Source: SIAJ01 sp963773845 (GTDB taxonomy: Bacteria; Planctomycetota; Planctomycetia; Gemmatales; Gemmataceae). Taken from it: 64,000 nt of DNA. The notes under the pieces were generated by a model that made no database searches, was not told where the DNA came from, and was given only the letters and a program-made list of their open reading frames with translations. The DNA lies in contig CAVZCU010000016.1 of NCBI GenBank assembly GCA_963773845.1, positions 1-64,000 of the forward strand, given 5' to 3'. The position numbers were made by a program, and so were the translations under genes. This document shows positions 56,637 to 64,000 of this stretch, piece after piece. Numbering within the stretch: position 1 is the stretch's first letter; the number at the start of each line of letters is the position of its first letter.

Positions 56637-56941
56637 GGTAGGAGCTAAATTGGTTATGCACCAATTTTGTGACTCGGGACTCGCAACCGAGTCACGGCAT
56701 CCTTAAGAGCAAGGGGTGTGCCATGCATGCAATTCTTTTCGACTAATTGTCGGATGCGCAAAACCGGCCCCGGAATACTGCATTTTCCTAACACTTTGCC
56801 ACTCATCCTGAACCACGGTTGCTCGAAAATCGCGCGGCGTGGGCATTTCGCAACAGTGGGGTTGCCGCGTTCTGCATCAGCGCGCTGCACACACTCGGAC
56901 GCCTGTTGCATTCGGCCTGCATCATTCGTAGTCTGGCGCAT

Positions 56942-57850
56942 ATGGGCGTTGACCTGTCCGTGCAACTTGGCTCCCTTTCGTTGCGCAACCCGGTTCTCGT
57001 TGCCTCGGGAACGTTCGGCTATGCGCGCGAAATGTCCGGTCTCGTCGATTTCTCCCAGCTGGGTGGAATCATTCCCAAGACCGTCACAGCCAAACTGCGG
57101 GTCGGCAACGCGCCGCCCCGAACGGTCGAAACACCGAGCGGTCTGCTCAACGCGATTGGCCTCGACAATGATGGCATCGATCATTTCCTTGATCATCACC
57201 TGCCATATCTGAAGTCATTGCCGACCGCGGTGATCGGAAATGTCGCCGGCGAGGATGAAGAGGAATTCGTCGAGTTGACGGCGAGAATGGGGCACTGCGG
57301 GCTCGCGGGTGTGGAGTTGAACCTGTCCTGCCCGAATGTCTCGGGAGGCATTGATTTTGCGACCGACCCATCCATCACGCGGCGGATCGTGAAGCGCTGT
57401 CGGGAGGTGTGCCCGGTCCCGCTCATCGCCAAGTTGACTCCCAACGTTACCGACATTGTGCCAATCGCCAAGGCGGCTGCCGACGGTGGAGCGGACGCAG
57501 TCTCATTGGTGAATACGCTCCTCGGAATGGCGGTCGATTGGCGACTTAGGCGGCCGGTGCTCGGAAATGGAACAGGGGGCTTGAGCGGCCCGGCGATCAA
57601 GCCCATCGTGTTGCGAATGGTTTGGCAGGTGGCACGGACAAGAGCCATCCCCATCATGGCAGTAGGCGGAATCGCCACTATCGATGACGTGATGGAAATG
57701 CTGGTCGCGGGCGCGACGGCCGTTCAGATAGGCACAGCGAATTTCTACGATCCCACCGCCAGTGTGCGGATTGTGAACGAGTTGCCGGCCGCCCTGACGG
57801 AACTGGGTTGTGAAAGCGTACGTGAGGCAATCGGTTCCATGAACTGCTAA
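56942..57850 (+). CDS. pyrD: Dihydroorotate dehydrogenase, class 1
   Basis: 302 residues from the ATG at 56942; the open frame runs back to 56819 but adds 41 unusual residues. PyrD motifs: VLVASGTFGYAREMSGLVDF, IIPKTVTAKLRVGNAPPRTV (FMN region), ETPSGLLNAIGLDNDGID, VELNLSCPNVSGG (catalytic Cys region), LIAKLTPNVTDIV, NTLLGMAVDWRLR, GGIATIDDVMEMLVAGATAV then QIGTANF. It oxidises dihydroorotate to orotate in pyrimidine synthesis. The Cys-containing loop fits class 1B, which normally needs a PyrK partner not seen here. pyrE follows after 19 bases. Confidence 0.95.
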   Translation: MGVDLSVQLGSLSLRNPVLVASGTFGYAREMSGLVDFSQLGGIIPKTVTAKLRVGNAPPRTVETPSGLLNAIGLDNDGIDHFLDHHLPYLKSLPTAVIGNVAGEDEEEFVELTARMGHCGLAGVELNLSCPNVSGGIDFATDPSITRRIVKRCREVCPVPLIAKLTPNVTDIVPIAKAAADGGADAVSLVNTLLGMAVDWRLRRPVLGNGTGGLSGPAIKPIVLRMVWQVARTRAIPIMAVGGIATIDDVMEMLVAGATAVQIGTANFYDPTASVRIVNELPAALTELGCESVREAIGSMNC

Positions 57851-57869
57851 TTCAATAGGTTGAGATCTG

Positions 57870-58427
57870 ATGTCGGACAACGAAGCGAAGTTGCTGGAAC
57901 TCTTGAAAGAGCGCTCGTTTCGCCGGGGCGGGCCTTTTCAACTCGCATCCGGCGAGGTCAGCGATTATTACATTGACGGCCGCATGACTGCCGTCTATTC
58001 CGCCGGCGCGTTCCTGATCGGCGAGGTACTATTTGAGCGCACTAAAGACCTGCAGGTAGATGCCATTGGAGGAATGGCAGTAGGCGCCGTTCCGCTCGCG
58101 ACCGCCGCCGTCATCAGCTACCATCTGCATGGCCGGCCGATGGAAGGCTTCTGGGTGCGCGACAAGATGAAAGAACACGGCACGCAAAAGCTGATCGAGG
58201 GGAATTTGAAAGCCGGTATGCGCGTGGCGATTGTCGAAGACGTTTCGACAAAGGGCAGCTCGGCGTTGAAAGCGGTCGAGGCGGTCAGGGAGGCCGGCTG
58301 CGAAGTGGCGATCGTACTCGCGATCGTGGACCGCCTTCGCGGGGCCAGCGAGTTGTTCCGTGAGAAAGGGATCGCCAACTATCAGAGCGTGTTCAACATT
58401 CGAGATCTGGGCGTAGCGGCCAGTTAG
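57870..58427 (+). CDS. pyrE: Orotate phosphoribosyltransferase
   Basis: 185 residues. PRPP-binding motif VAIVEDVSTKGSSALKAVEA (DVxTxGxS-type), FQLASGEVSDYYIDGRMTAV and DAIGGMAVGAVPLATAAVIS are diagnostic. It converts orotate and PRPP to OMP, the step after PyrD. The gene follows pyrD closely and almost certainly shares its transcript; an inverted repeat immediately after the stop (58430-58491) can terminate it. Confidence 0.96.
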   Translation: MSDNEAKLLELLKERSFRRGGPFQLASGEVSDYYIDGRMTAVYSAGAFLIGEVLFERTKDLQVDAIGGMAVGAVPLATAAVISYHLHGRPMEGFWVRDKMKEHGTQKLIEGNLKAGMRVAIVEDVSTKGSSALKAVEAVREAGCEVAIVLAIVDRLRGASELFREKGIANYQSVFNIRDLGVAAS

Positions 58428-58429
58428 GA

Positions 58430-58491
58430 CCCACGGATGGATCCCCACGGATGAAAACAGATGGTTTAATCCGTGGGAATCCATCCGTGGG
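58430..58491. repeat. Inverted repeat after pyrE, possible bidirectional terminator
   Basis: Arms 58430-58452 and 58469-58491 are 23 bases each and complementary except one position, with a 16-base loop. Each arm holds two copies of CCACGGAT/ATCCGTGG. It is located between the convergent pyrE and DUF1501 genes. Confidence 0.75.
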
Positions 58492-58504
58492 GATTCTGTT
58501 GTTG

Positions 58505-59746
58505 TCACACCTTCTTGATGAATCCCATCGGCGCGAACTTTTCGCCCAGGACCATCTTGCTGTCCACTCTCAGCCAGTTTTCCAGTAGCGTGGCGTAGAC
58601 ACGGCGAAAATCCGTGTGGTACTTCAAGTCGCCGTCTGCCAGATCGGTGAGGCTGGGATGCTTGCCATGCGGGCCGGGCTTCACGCCGGGGCCGACGACG
58701 AACAGGCATGAACCGCTGCCATGATCGGTTCCCTTCGATCCATTTTCCGCGACTCGTCGGCCGAATTCGGAGAACGTCATCAAAAGCGTGCGCTTGTCGT
58801 CGCCCGTGCGCTGCAGGCGTTGAAACAGCGCCGCCACCGCTTGGTCGATCTGTTGAAAAAGGTTCTGCTGCGTCTGCGCCTGATTGCCGTGCGTGTCGAA
58901 CCCGTCGATCGAGGCGTAGAAGACTCTCGTGCCGAAGCCGCCTTCGATCAGCCTGCCGATCAAATCGAGCTTCATGTACAGGCTGCCGGGGCCGAAACCA
59001 TAGCGGGCTTGCTCCTTGCTCATGTCCTTCAAGATGGTCTTCAGTTTCTCGACCGAGGCGTACGTCTGCAGTTGCCGGCGCTGAACGAATTGAAGCAGTT
59101 CATTGCCCTTTTCATCCGGCCGGACAGCCGCGACATCAGCAAGGAGCTTTTTGCGTTCTTTCTCTTCGACACTTCCTTCCATGCCAAGTTTAAGTTCAAA
59201 GGGCTGATCCTGATTGATTGAAAAGACCCCCTGAATTGTGCCGCGACAGGCCAGCGGCAGTTTTTCGCTTCCGATATGCATCACGGGCACCCCGCCCCCT
59301 TTGCCCCGGGCCAGATCGGGCACGCTCTTGGCCAGCCAGCCGGTGCCGCTGACTTTGGATGTCACTTCGCCACATTGCCAGCGGTCCATCGACTCGAAGT
59401 GCGAGCGATCGGGGTTCGGATAGCCAACTCCTTGAATGATTGCCAATTTACTTTGTTGGAGGAGTTGACCCATCTGCTGAAAAGCGGGATGCAGACCGAG
59501 TTCGTCGTTCACCTTGACGAGTTGGTTGCTTTGGAAACCAAGCGTCGGCCGCAGCCGGTGATACTCATCGTCACGATGCGGCACAACCATGTTGAGCCCA
59601 TCGTTCCCGCCAGTCATTTCGAGCACAATCAGGATCGAGTCCTTGCCCGGCTCGGCGGCGCGAGCGGTCCGTTCGATGAAGCCAGGCACCAGCGGCGCCG
59701 CGGCGATGAGAGAGGAGCGCTTGAGGAAACTGCGACGGCTTAACAT
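58505..59746 (-). CDS. DUF1501 family protein with twin-arginine signal
   Basis: 413 residues from the ATG at 59746 (GGAGGG upstream). MLSRRSFLKRSSLIAAAPLV is a twin-arginine signal. DUF1501 motifs: ILIVLEMTGGNDGLNMVVPHRDD, LGLHPAFQQMGQLLQQSKLA, VDGFDTHGNQAQTQQNLF-like SIDGFDTHGNQ, LMTFSEFGRRVAENGSKGTD, HGSGSCLFVVGPGVK. It sits 51 bases downstream of the DUF1800 gene on the same strand, the normal DUF1800-DUF1501 order; the two likely form an operon acting in the envelope. Confidence 0.94.
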   Translation of the reverse strand: MLSRRSFLKRSSLIAAAPLVPGFIERTARAAEPGKDSILIVLEMTGGNDGLNMVVPHRDDEYHRLRPTLGFQSNQLVKVNDELGLHPAFQQMGQLLQQSKLAIIQGVGYPNPDRSHFESMDRWQCGEVTSKVSGTGWLAKSVPDLARGKGGGVPVMHIGSEKLPLACRGTIQGVFSINQDQPFELKLGMEGSVEEKERKKLLADVAAVRPDEKGNELLQFVQRRQLQTYASVEKLKTILKDMSKEQARYGFGPGSLYMKLDLIGRLIEGGFGTRVFYASIDGFDTHGNQAQTQQNLFQQIDQAVAALFQRLQRTGDDKRTLLMTFSEFGRRVAENGSKGTDHGSGSCLFVVGPGVKPGPHGKHPSLTDLADGDLKYHTDFRRVYATLLENWLRVDSKMVLGEKFAPMGFIKKV

Positions 59747-59758
59747 GGCTACCCTCCG

Positions 59759-59796
59759 ATGGGACATATCGGTCTAATGAGTCCGATATGTCCCAT
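59759..59796. repeat. Short perfect inverted repeat
   Basis: ATGGGACATATCGG (59759-59772) with its complement (59783-59796) and a ten-base loop, between DUF1800 and DUF1501 genes. It could attenuate the operon or be an interspersed element. Confidence 0.6.
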
Positions 59797-59797
59797 G

Positions 59798-61258
59798 CTA
59801 ATTCAACTGATATTCCGGCAACGTCAAAAGGACGAACAAGGCATCACGGCAGCGCTGATCGAATGCCTCGGTCTCCGGTTTGGCCACGGCGATGTGGGCG
59901 ATCAATTTGCTCCGCACTTCCTTCGGGAAATCGCGCGGCAGCAGCAAGTTGGCGTAGAGATCGACGATCTTGGCTGGCTCAATCAACTCCTGAACACGGA
60001 CGAACACCAGGGGATCCACGGCCGGCATGAACGTTTGTTGGTTAAACCTTTTGGCGGACGCATTCAATTCGCCCATGCCGTTAACAAGCGAGTGGGCAAA
60101 GTTGTGTCGGGCGAGCACCGTTGCCGTATTCAGCCATGCCTTGCCCGCTTCCCAGCCCTTGACATTCGGTGGCGCATAAAGAAGCTGGCCCATCAGTTCC
60201 AGCGTGCCTAGCAGAGAGTAGGGATTCACCGTAATCAGCCCGGTCCGACCGATGCCAACCATGCGCACGACGCCGAGCACGTATTCCACCGGCCATTTCA
60301 CCTTTTGCCGGTAAGCGTATGCGGAATAAAAGTGTTTCGAACACAGGATGGTTCGGACGGGAACCGCAATGTCGTAGTCGTTCTTGCGAAAGGCCTCCGT
60401 CAACGGCGCGATGAATGAATCCGGCGGCGTAACATTCTCGCTGACGAGGAACCGATACAGTTTTCGGACGATGAACTTCGCGCAGGCCGGCTGCTCGAGG
60501 AGAATGCGGACGATGTCTTCGCCGTCCCAATTGCCCTTTCGCCCCAGAAATGTCTTGGTATCCGCGTCGTGGTCCACGGCACGAAACGTGAATTTGCCAT
60601 CGGTCGTGTGCCATCCTGTAAACGCTCTCGCTCCTTCCTGGATGTCCTTCTCACGGTAATTGCCGAGTCCGAGCGTGAACAGTTCCATGACTTCGCGAGC
60701 ATAGTTCTCGTTGGGATGACTCTTCACGTTCTGATTCGAGTCGAGCCAGATCAGCATTGCCGGGTCGCGGCTGATCTCGCGCAACATCTGGCGGAAGCTG
60801 CCCAAGGCGTTGGTGAAGAGCAGATTCCCCTGCTTCTCCATCAGCGGGCCGTCGTTGACCTTCTTGATACTTGTGGCGAAATGGTTGTGCCAAAAGAGCG
60901 CCATCTTTTCGCGCAAAGGCTCGACGCCGTCGATCATTCGTTGCAACCAGGCTGCCCGGAGTTGGGCGGCATGGCGGCTCGCATCCGGCATGCCCGCCGC
61001 GTTGACGCCTGGCGGCCCGGCAATTGCCGATAAGCGCCTGGTTGGCTCTTTGGGCGTCGAAAAAAGCCTCTTGATCGTCGCTTCCATGCCGAGATGGACT
61101 GACTCGCGCATTTCGTATCGACTTGGCCCAAAGCCGGCCCGGCGATAGAGGTGCGCCGCCCATTTGGCGTCCCAGGGCTGCTCGACCGACGGCTTCCACG
61201 GCCCCCACTCGGCGGCCGGATCGAGCTTTTCCAAAGGGAGAAGGTTGGCCTTCGACAT
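59798..61258 (-). CDS. DUF1800 family protein
   Basis: 486 residues from the ATG at 61258; the frame is open to 61570 but the upstream part shows no signal peptide. DUF1800 motifs: HLYRRAGFGPSRYEMRESVHLG, KMALFWHNHFATS, DPAMLIWLDSNQNVKSHPNE, NYAREVMELFTLGLGNY, ARAFTGWHTTDGKF, YVLGVVRMVGI, GQLLYAPPNVKGWEAGKAW. It is predicted to act with DUF1501 proteins in the envelope; mechanism unknown. Confidence 0.93.
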   Translation of the reverse strand: MSKANLLPLEKLDPAAEWGPWKPSVEQPWDAKWAAHLYRRAGFGPSRYEMRESVHLGMEATIKRLFSTPKEPTRRLSAIAGPPGVNAAGMPDASRHAAQLRAAWLQRMIDGVEPLREKMALFWHNHFATSIKKVNDGPLMEKQGNLLFTNALGSFRQMLREISRDPAMLIWLDSNQNVKSHPNENYAREVMELFTLGLGNYREKDIQEGARAFTGWHTTDGKFTFRAVDHDADTKTFLGRKGNWDGEDIVRILLEQPACAKFIVRKLYRFLVSENVTPPDSFIAPLTEAFRKNDYDIAVPVRTILCSKHFYSAYAYRQKVKWPVEYVLGVVRMVGIGRTGLITVNPYSLLGTLELMGQLLYAPPNVKGWEAGKAWLNTATVLARHNFAHSLVNGMGELNASAKRFNQQTFMPAVDPLVFVRVQELIEPAKIVDLYANLLLPRDFPKEVRSKLIAHIAVAKPETEAFDQRCRDALFVLLTLPEYQLN

Positions 61259-61383
61259 GAATAGCCCTCGGCGAAGCAGCGTGTGACGAGAAGACGAGCG
61301 AAGGGGCACAAGCGCAACGAATATGATGATGCCGCGCACGACGGAGATGCACAAGCGCCAGAGAAGGGAAGTTACATGAAATA

Positions 61384-62054
61384 CTAGCGGAGATTTCGTC
61401 GTCGCGGACGAGTTGGCGGTAGGTTGACGAAGAGCAATCGAATCGGCAGGCGAAATCCGGGTAGAACGTCCCCGCCGTCCAGAGTATCGGCCTCTGCGAA
61501 CGTGGTGAACGCGTCCGATCTTGTATAGACGTCCACCGTGCGCGGGTACACCATCCAAACGAGGCGGCAACCCGAGCGGAAGTACTCCTTCCGCTTGCGC
61601 TCCATTTCCCGTCGGGTATTGCCCTTGCTGAAGACCTCAACGGCGAGGTCAGGGTGCAAATGCGGTACAGGCGAATCAGGAATATGCCGACTCGGAAGTT
61701 GCGCCCAATCGACGAACGACACATCGGCGCCCGCACCAGATTCCGCACGAGCCGCATCATCCCTTGTTCGCCGACCACGACGCCCAAATCATTCAACTCC
61801 ACAAATCTCAAAATGGTGGCGGCAATTATCATCGCAACGTTGGATTCCGGAAAGGCCATCGGCTTCTCCACCAAGGTTCCATCCACCAACTCGCACATTT
61901 CCCCTTCCGCTTTCCAAAGGCGGATGAGATCACGAATCGTGGCAGTGCCGGGCGGGGGGTCCATGCGCACGCGACTTGGCGGAATGCCGCCGAGGTTGCG
62001 CAGCACGTCTTCCATGCTCTTGAAGCGCGTGCGGCCATTGACGCCTACTGGCAT
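61384..62054 (-). pseudogene. Uma2 family endonuclease, one frame break
   Basis: The N-terminal part (ATG 62054, DLIRLWKAEGEMCELVDGTLVEKPMAF, EGQGMMRLVRNLV) switches frame near 61730 to continue GADVSFVDWAQLPSRHIPD, HPDLAVEVFSKGNTRREMERK, KEYFRSGCRLVWMVYPRTVD, ADTLDGGDVLPGFRLPI. About 220 residues joined. One base in the GTGCGGG region would restore the frame. Without the break this is an ordinary Uma2 protein. Confidence 0.85.
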
Positions 62055-62243
62055 GCCGGTTCTCCCGCTGAGTTGCTCAAGAGGGATTATCCCGTGCGCA
62101 ATGGATTGATTCAATCCCTGGGGATTTGGGAATTAGCCGAAGTGAAATCTGAAAAAGTGCACATCAGATGAAGCGACATGCCGGGCTGGACTCAAGCCCG
62201 GATGCCACATCAATTTGACCCGTTGTGAATCCTTAAACTCCGC

Positions 62244-63842
62244 TCACACAAACGCCGCGCCCACGGCCTCATCAAAGTCGCTGATATTGCCTAAAACGCT
62301 GAATATATTCTCGGAGGCATTCTTCAACATGTCGTTGCCGCCGCCGCCCTGCAAAACCACGCGGCCACCAAATTGGATATACGTCGATGCTTCATTGTCG
62401 TCGCTGAAGTCAACGGTGTCATTGCCGTCACCGGCTCGCAGGGTCAGTTTTCCGCCAAACGAGGTCGCGCTCGTCAGGGTTCCAGCGCCGTCGCTTGGAA
62501 GCAATTCACTTTGCAGCAAGTCGTCGCCGGCTCCCAGGTCGATCCAACTGGCGCCGGCGACTTTCAAGTCATCAAAGGCGACTGTATCTGACGCCGCGCC
62601 AGTCGACACATTCAAAGCGCCGCCAATGTAGGCTCGACGGAATACGACGCCCTCCGCGCCCGAGCCGCCCGTCACCTTCGCGGCGCCGAAGATCGTCACT
62701 CCCACTGGACTCTTCAATCCGACGGATAGCCCCTGGCTTGACCCGTTATTCTCGCCGAGTGCCACGGTCAGGTTCTTGCCAATCGTCATGGCGTCCAGAT
62801 TGACCTGATCGCCGTCGGCGCCGCCGATATAGGAAAAGCTGCCCGCGATCGAATTGGTTGCAATGCCTTCCTTGTTCGAATCGAACATGTTATCCCCGGC
62901 GCCCAAATTCATCGCGACGTTTCCTTTGGCCTCCAGGGCTCCGCTCACGATGACTGTGTCGTTGCCAATGCCGCCGTTGAAAACCACATTGCGTCCGGCC
63001 CGCACGGCTTCGAAGAGTGCCAGGTTTCCGTCGAACTGCGAGGGTGTGCCGAACGTAAACCTCGCGTCGGTGCCGACATTCAGTGAAGTGCCGGAGTGAT
63101 CGAGATCGAATTTGTCATTGCCGATTCCGCCTCCATAAGTGAAAGCCGAACCGACGTAGACGAGGGATGCCACGTTCACCGGCCCTTTGCCGATGAAGTT
63201 GTTGCTGCCATTGCCCAGAAGAAACGTCGCCGAACCGTTAATGGTCACGTCACCGGCTTCGGTGACTTCGATCGTGTCTTCGCCCGCGCCGCCTCGGACT
63301 AGCACATTGCCATTGATCATTCCGCTCTTGAACCGGACCGTGTTGGTCCCATCCTTGAGTCCGAGCGTCAGGTTGCGTCCGATCATTGATGTGGCTTCGA
63401 AATCCACCACGTCGAATGCGGCGGATGCACTTGCGGAGTAAATCACATTAGCGCCCACCGTGCCGGCGATGCTGACGGTTTGGCTCGACTTGGCTCCATA
63501 AATCGTGAGGCTGCCGCCGATCTGAGCGTTGGCATCCAAAACGAACCCGCCCGAGTTGACGTTGCCAAACTTGACGATCAGATTTCGCACGGACTGCCCG
63601 GCAGACATGCTGTCGAATACCGTGTCGCCGAGCTGACTCTCGGTTACTTGCACATAGCCGGCCGGCTGGCCGCCGAGCGAGGCAATCGAGATTTGATCGC
63701 CCTCGTCCGCAATGAGAGTCAAGGTCTGGGTCGGAGCCGAATAGATTGCCGTAGCCGGGGTGGCACGCTCTTCCAACGATTGAACGGAGAGCCTGGCGAT
63801 CAAACGCTTTCGCATTCGGGAATTGGCAGCAAGCGGAGTCAT
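62244..63842 (-). CDS. Surface protein with LEERxxP tag and repetitive Gly/Asn/Asp blocks
   Basis: 532 residues. The N-terminus carries VQSLEERATPA, the LExLExRxxP-like motif of planctomycete surface proteins, here without an obvious classical signal peptide. The body is a long series of repeats of the form GG.GNDT(I/V)..., e.g. GAGEDTIEVTEAG, GGIGNDKFDLDHSG, GADGDQVNLDAMT, LGAGDDLLQSELLP, GDGNDTVDFSDDN, suggesting a right-handed beta-helix with RTX-like GGxGxD blocks that bind calcium. Exported and adhesive or structural at the surface; exact role unknown. Confidence 0.8.
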   Translation of the reverse strand: MTPLAANSRMRKRLIARLSVQSLEERATPATAIYSAPTQTLTLIADEGDQISIASLGGQPAGYVQVTESQLGDTVFDSMSAGQSVRNLIVKFGNVNSGGFVLDANAQIGGSLTIYGAKSSQTVSIAGTVGANVIYSASASAAFDVVDFEATSMIGRNLTLGLKDGTNTVRFKSGMINGNVLVRGGAGEDTIEVTEAGDVTINGSATFLLGNGSNNFIGKGPVNVASLVYVGSAFTYGGGIGNDKFDLDHSGTSLNVGTDARFTFGTPSQFDGNLALFEAVRAGRNVVFNGGIGNDTVIVSGALEAKGNVAMNLGAGDNMFDSNKEGIATNSIAGSFSYIGGADGDQVNLDAMTIGKNLTVALGENNGSSQGLSVGLKSPVGVTIFGAAKVTGGSGAEGVVFRRAYIGGALNVSTGAASDTVAFDDLKVAGASWIDLGAGDDLLQSELLPSDGAGTLTSATSFGGKLTLRAGDGNDTVDFSDDNEASTYIQFGGRVVLQGGGGNDMLKNASENIFSVLGNISDFDEAVGAAFV

Positions 63843-64000
63843 TCCGAGTTTACCGTGGTTAGGCCGCGGGCGAATCCATTCGAGTCACCGAGCCGGGGGG
63901 AATGGCTCGGCCAGCGGGACGTGTTATGCCAGGGAAAGCCAGGGGATTCAAGGCGAAAGGGTGACCAGGGCGATTCGACCAAGTGCCAAACTGGCATATG
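63843..64000. other. Right end, non-coding
   Basis: No gene is visible. A small palindrome TGCCA-AAC-TGGCA is at about 63982-63994. This stretch presumably includes the promoter of the surface protein at 62244. Confidence 0.35.

Noticed and set aside
56819..56941. Upstream extension of pyrD
   Set aside because: The added 41 residues have no family match; PyrD motifs start after the ATG at 56942.
63982..63994. TTGGCAC element on the minus strand near the right end as a sigma-54 promoter
   Set aside because: The expected -12 GC element is not found at the right spacing.

Overview
The window comes from a planctomycete, most likely of the Gemmataceae/Gemmatales type. This is inferred from gene content: three DUF1501 proteins, a DUF1800 partner, a DUF1549/DUF1553 protein, a PVC-type CxxCH cytochrome with a propeller and HEAT repeats, a TIGR03000 pair, an ECF sigma factor fused to WD40 repeats, a Ser/Thr kinase fused to WD40 repeats, a cysteine-rich exported protein, and two surface proteins with the planctomycete N-terminal LExLExRxxP-like tag. 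GC content is high, genes are loosely packed on both strands, and no rRNA, tRNA or CRISPR array was seen.

Layout. 1-1860: end of a decayed group II intron with a frame-broken reverse transcriptase. 2.3-10.0 kb: exported BNR/propeller protein, large PA14/glycosidase-like surface protein, ECF-WD40 sigma factor. 10.2-12.9 kb: SDR oxidoreductase, ArsR-VOC operon under a perfect palindromic operator, and a phosphatase fused to a C-terminal CxxCH motif. 13.0-19.5 kb (minus): Cys-rich exported protein, kinase-WD40, exported esterase. 19.8-22.2 kb: two small proteins and a DUF1501 protein. 22.3-28.6 kb: mfd (three frame breaks), two small toxin-antitoxin modules, and an APH-like/AAA kinase fusion (two frame breaks). 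28.8-36.7 kb: lipoprotein, Uma2 nuclease, PpiC lipoprotein, helicase-associated protein, TerB, PQQ-propeller protein, broken antitoxin. 36.9-43.3 kb (minus): DUF1493-like protein, broken DUF1549/1553 gene, duplicated exported TIGR03000-methyltransferase fusion, SPFH protein. 43.4-46.1 kb: overlapping kinase and ECF sigma genes behind a degenerate minisatellite. 46.1-52.3 kb: FlgG-type protein, DUF1501, then a minus-strand SNF2/SWIM helicase, small ORF and retropepsin-like protease cluster, and a conserved unknown. 52.4-58.4 kb: TA-like pair, PVC cytochrome, pyrD-pyrE. 58.5-64.0 kb (minus): DUF1501-DUF1800 operon, broken Uma2, surface protein.

Two features cut across regions. First, conserved genes (mfd, SNF2, DUF1553, APH/AAA, methyltransferase, Uma2) are interrupted by single-base frame breaks, often in short homopolymers or GC repeats, so sequencing or assembly indels are as likely as real decay. 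Second, intergenic space is rich in long inverted repeats, several built as two palindromic units in opposite orientation (REP/BIME-like).

The most promising candidates for undescribed biology are the exported dual-specificity-phosphatase/CxxCH fusion (11953-12945), the tandem exported TIGR03000-methyltransferase fusions (40232-42216), and the helicase/retropepsin cluster (48370-51458). Coordinates of frame breaks are estimates from where the conserved reading changes frame.
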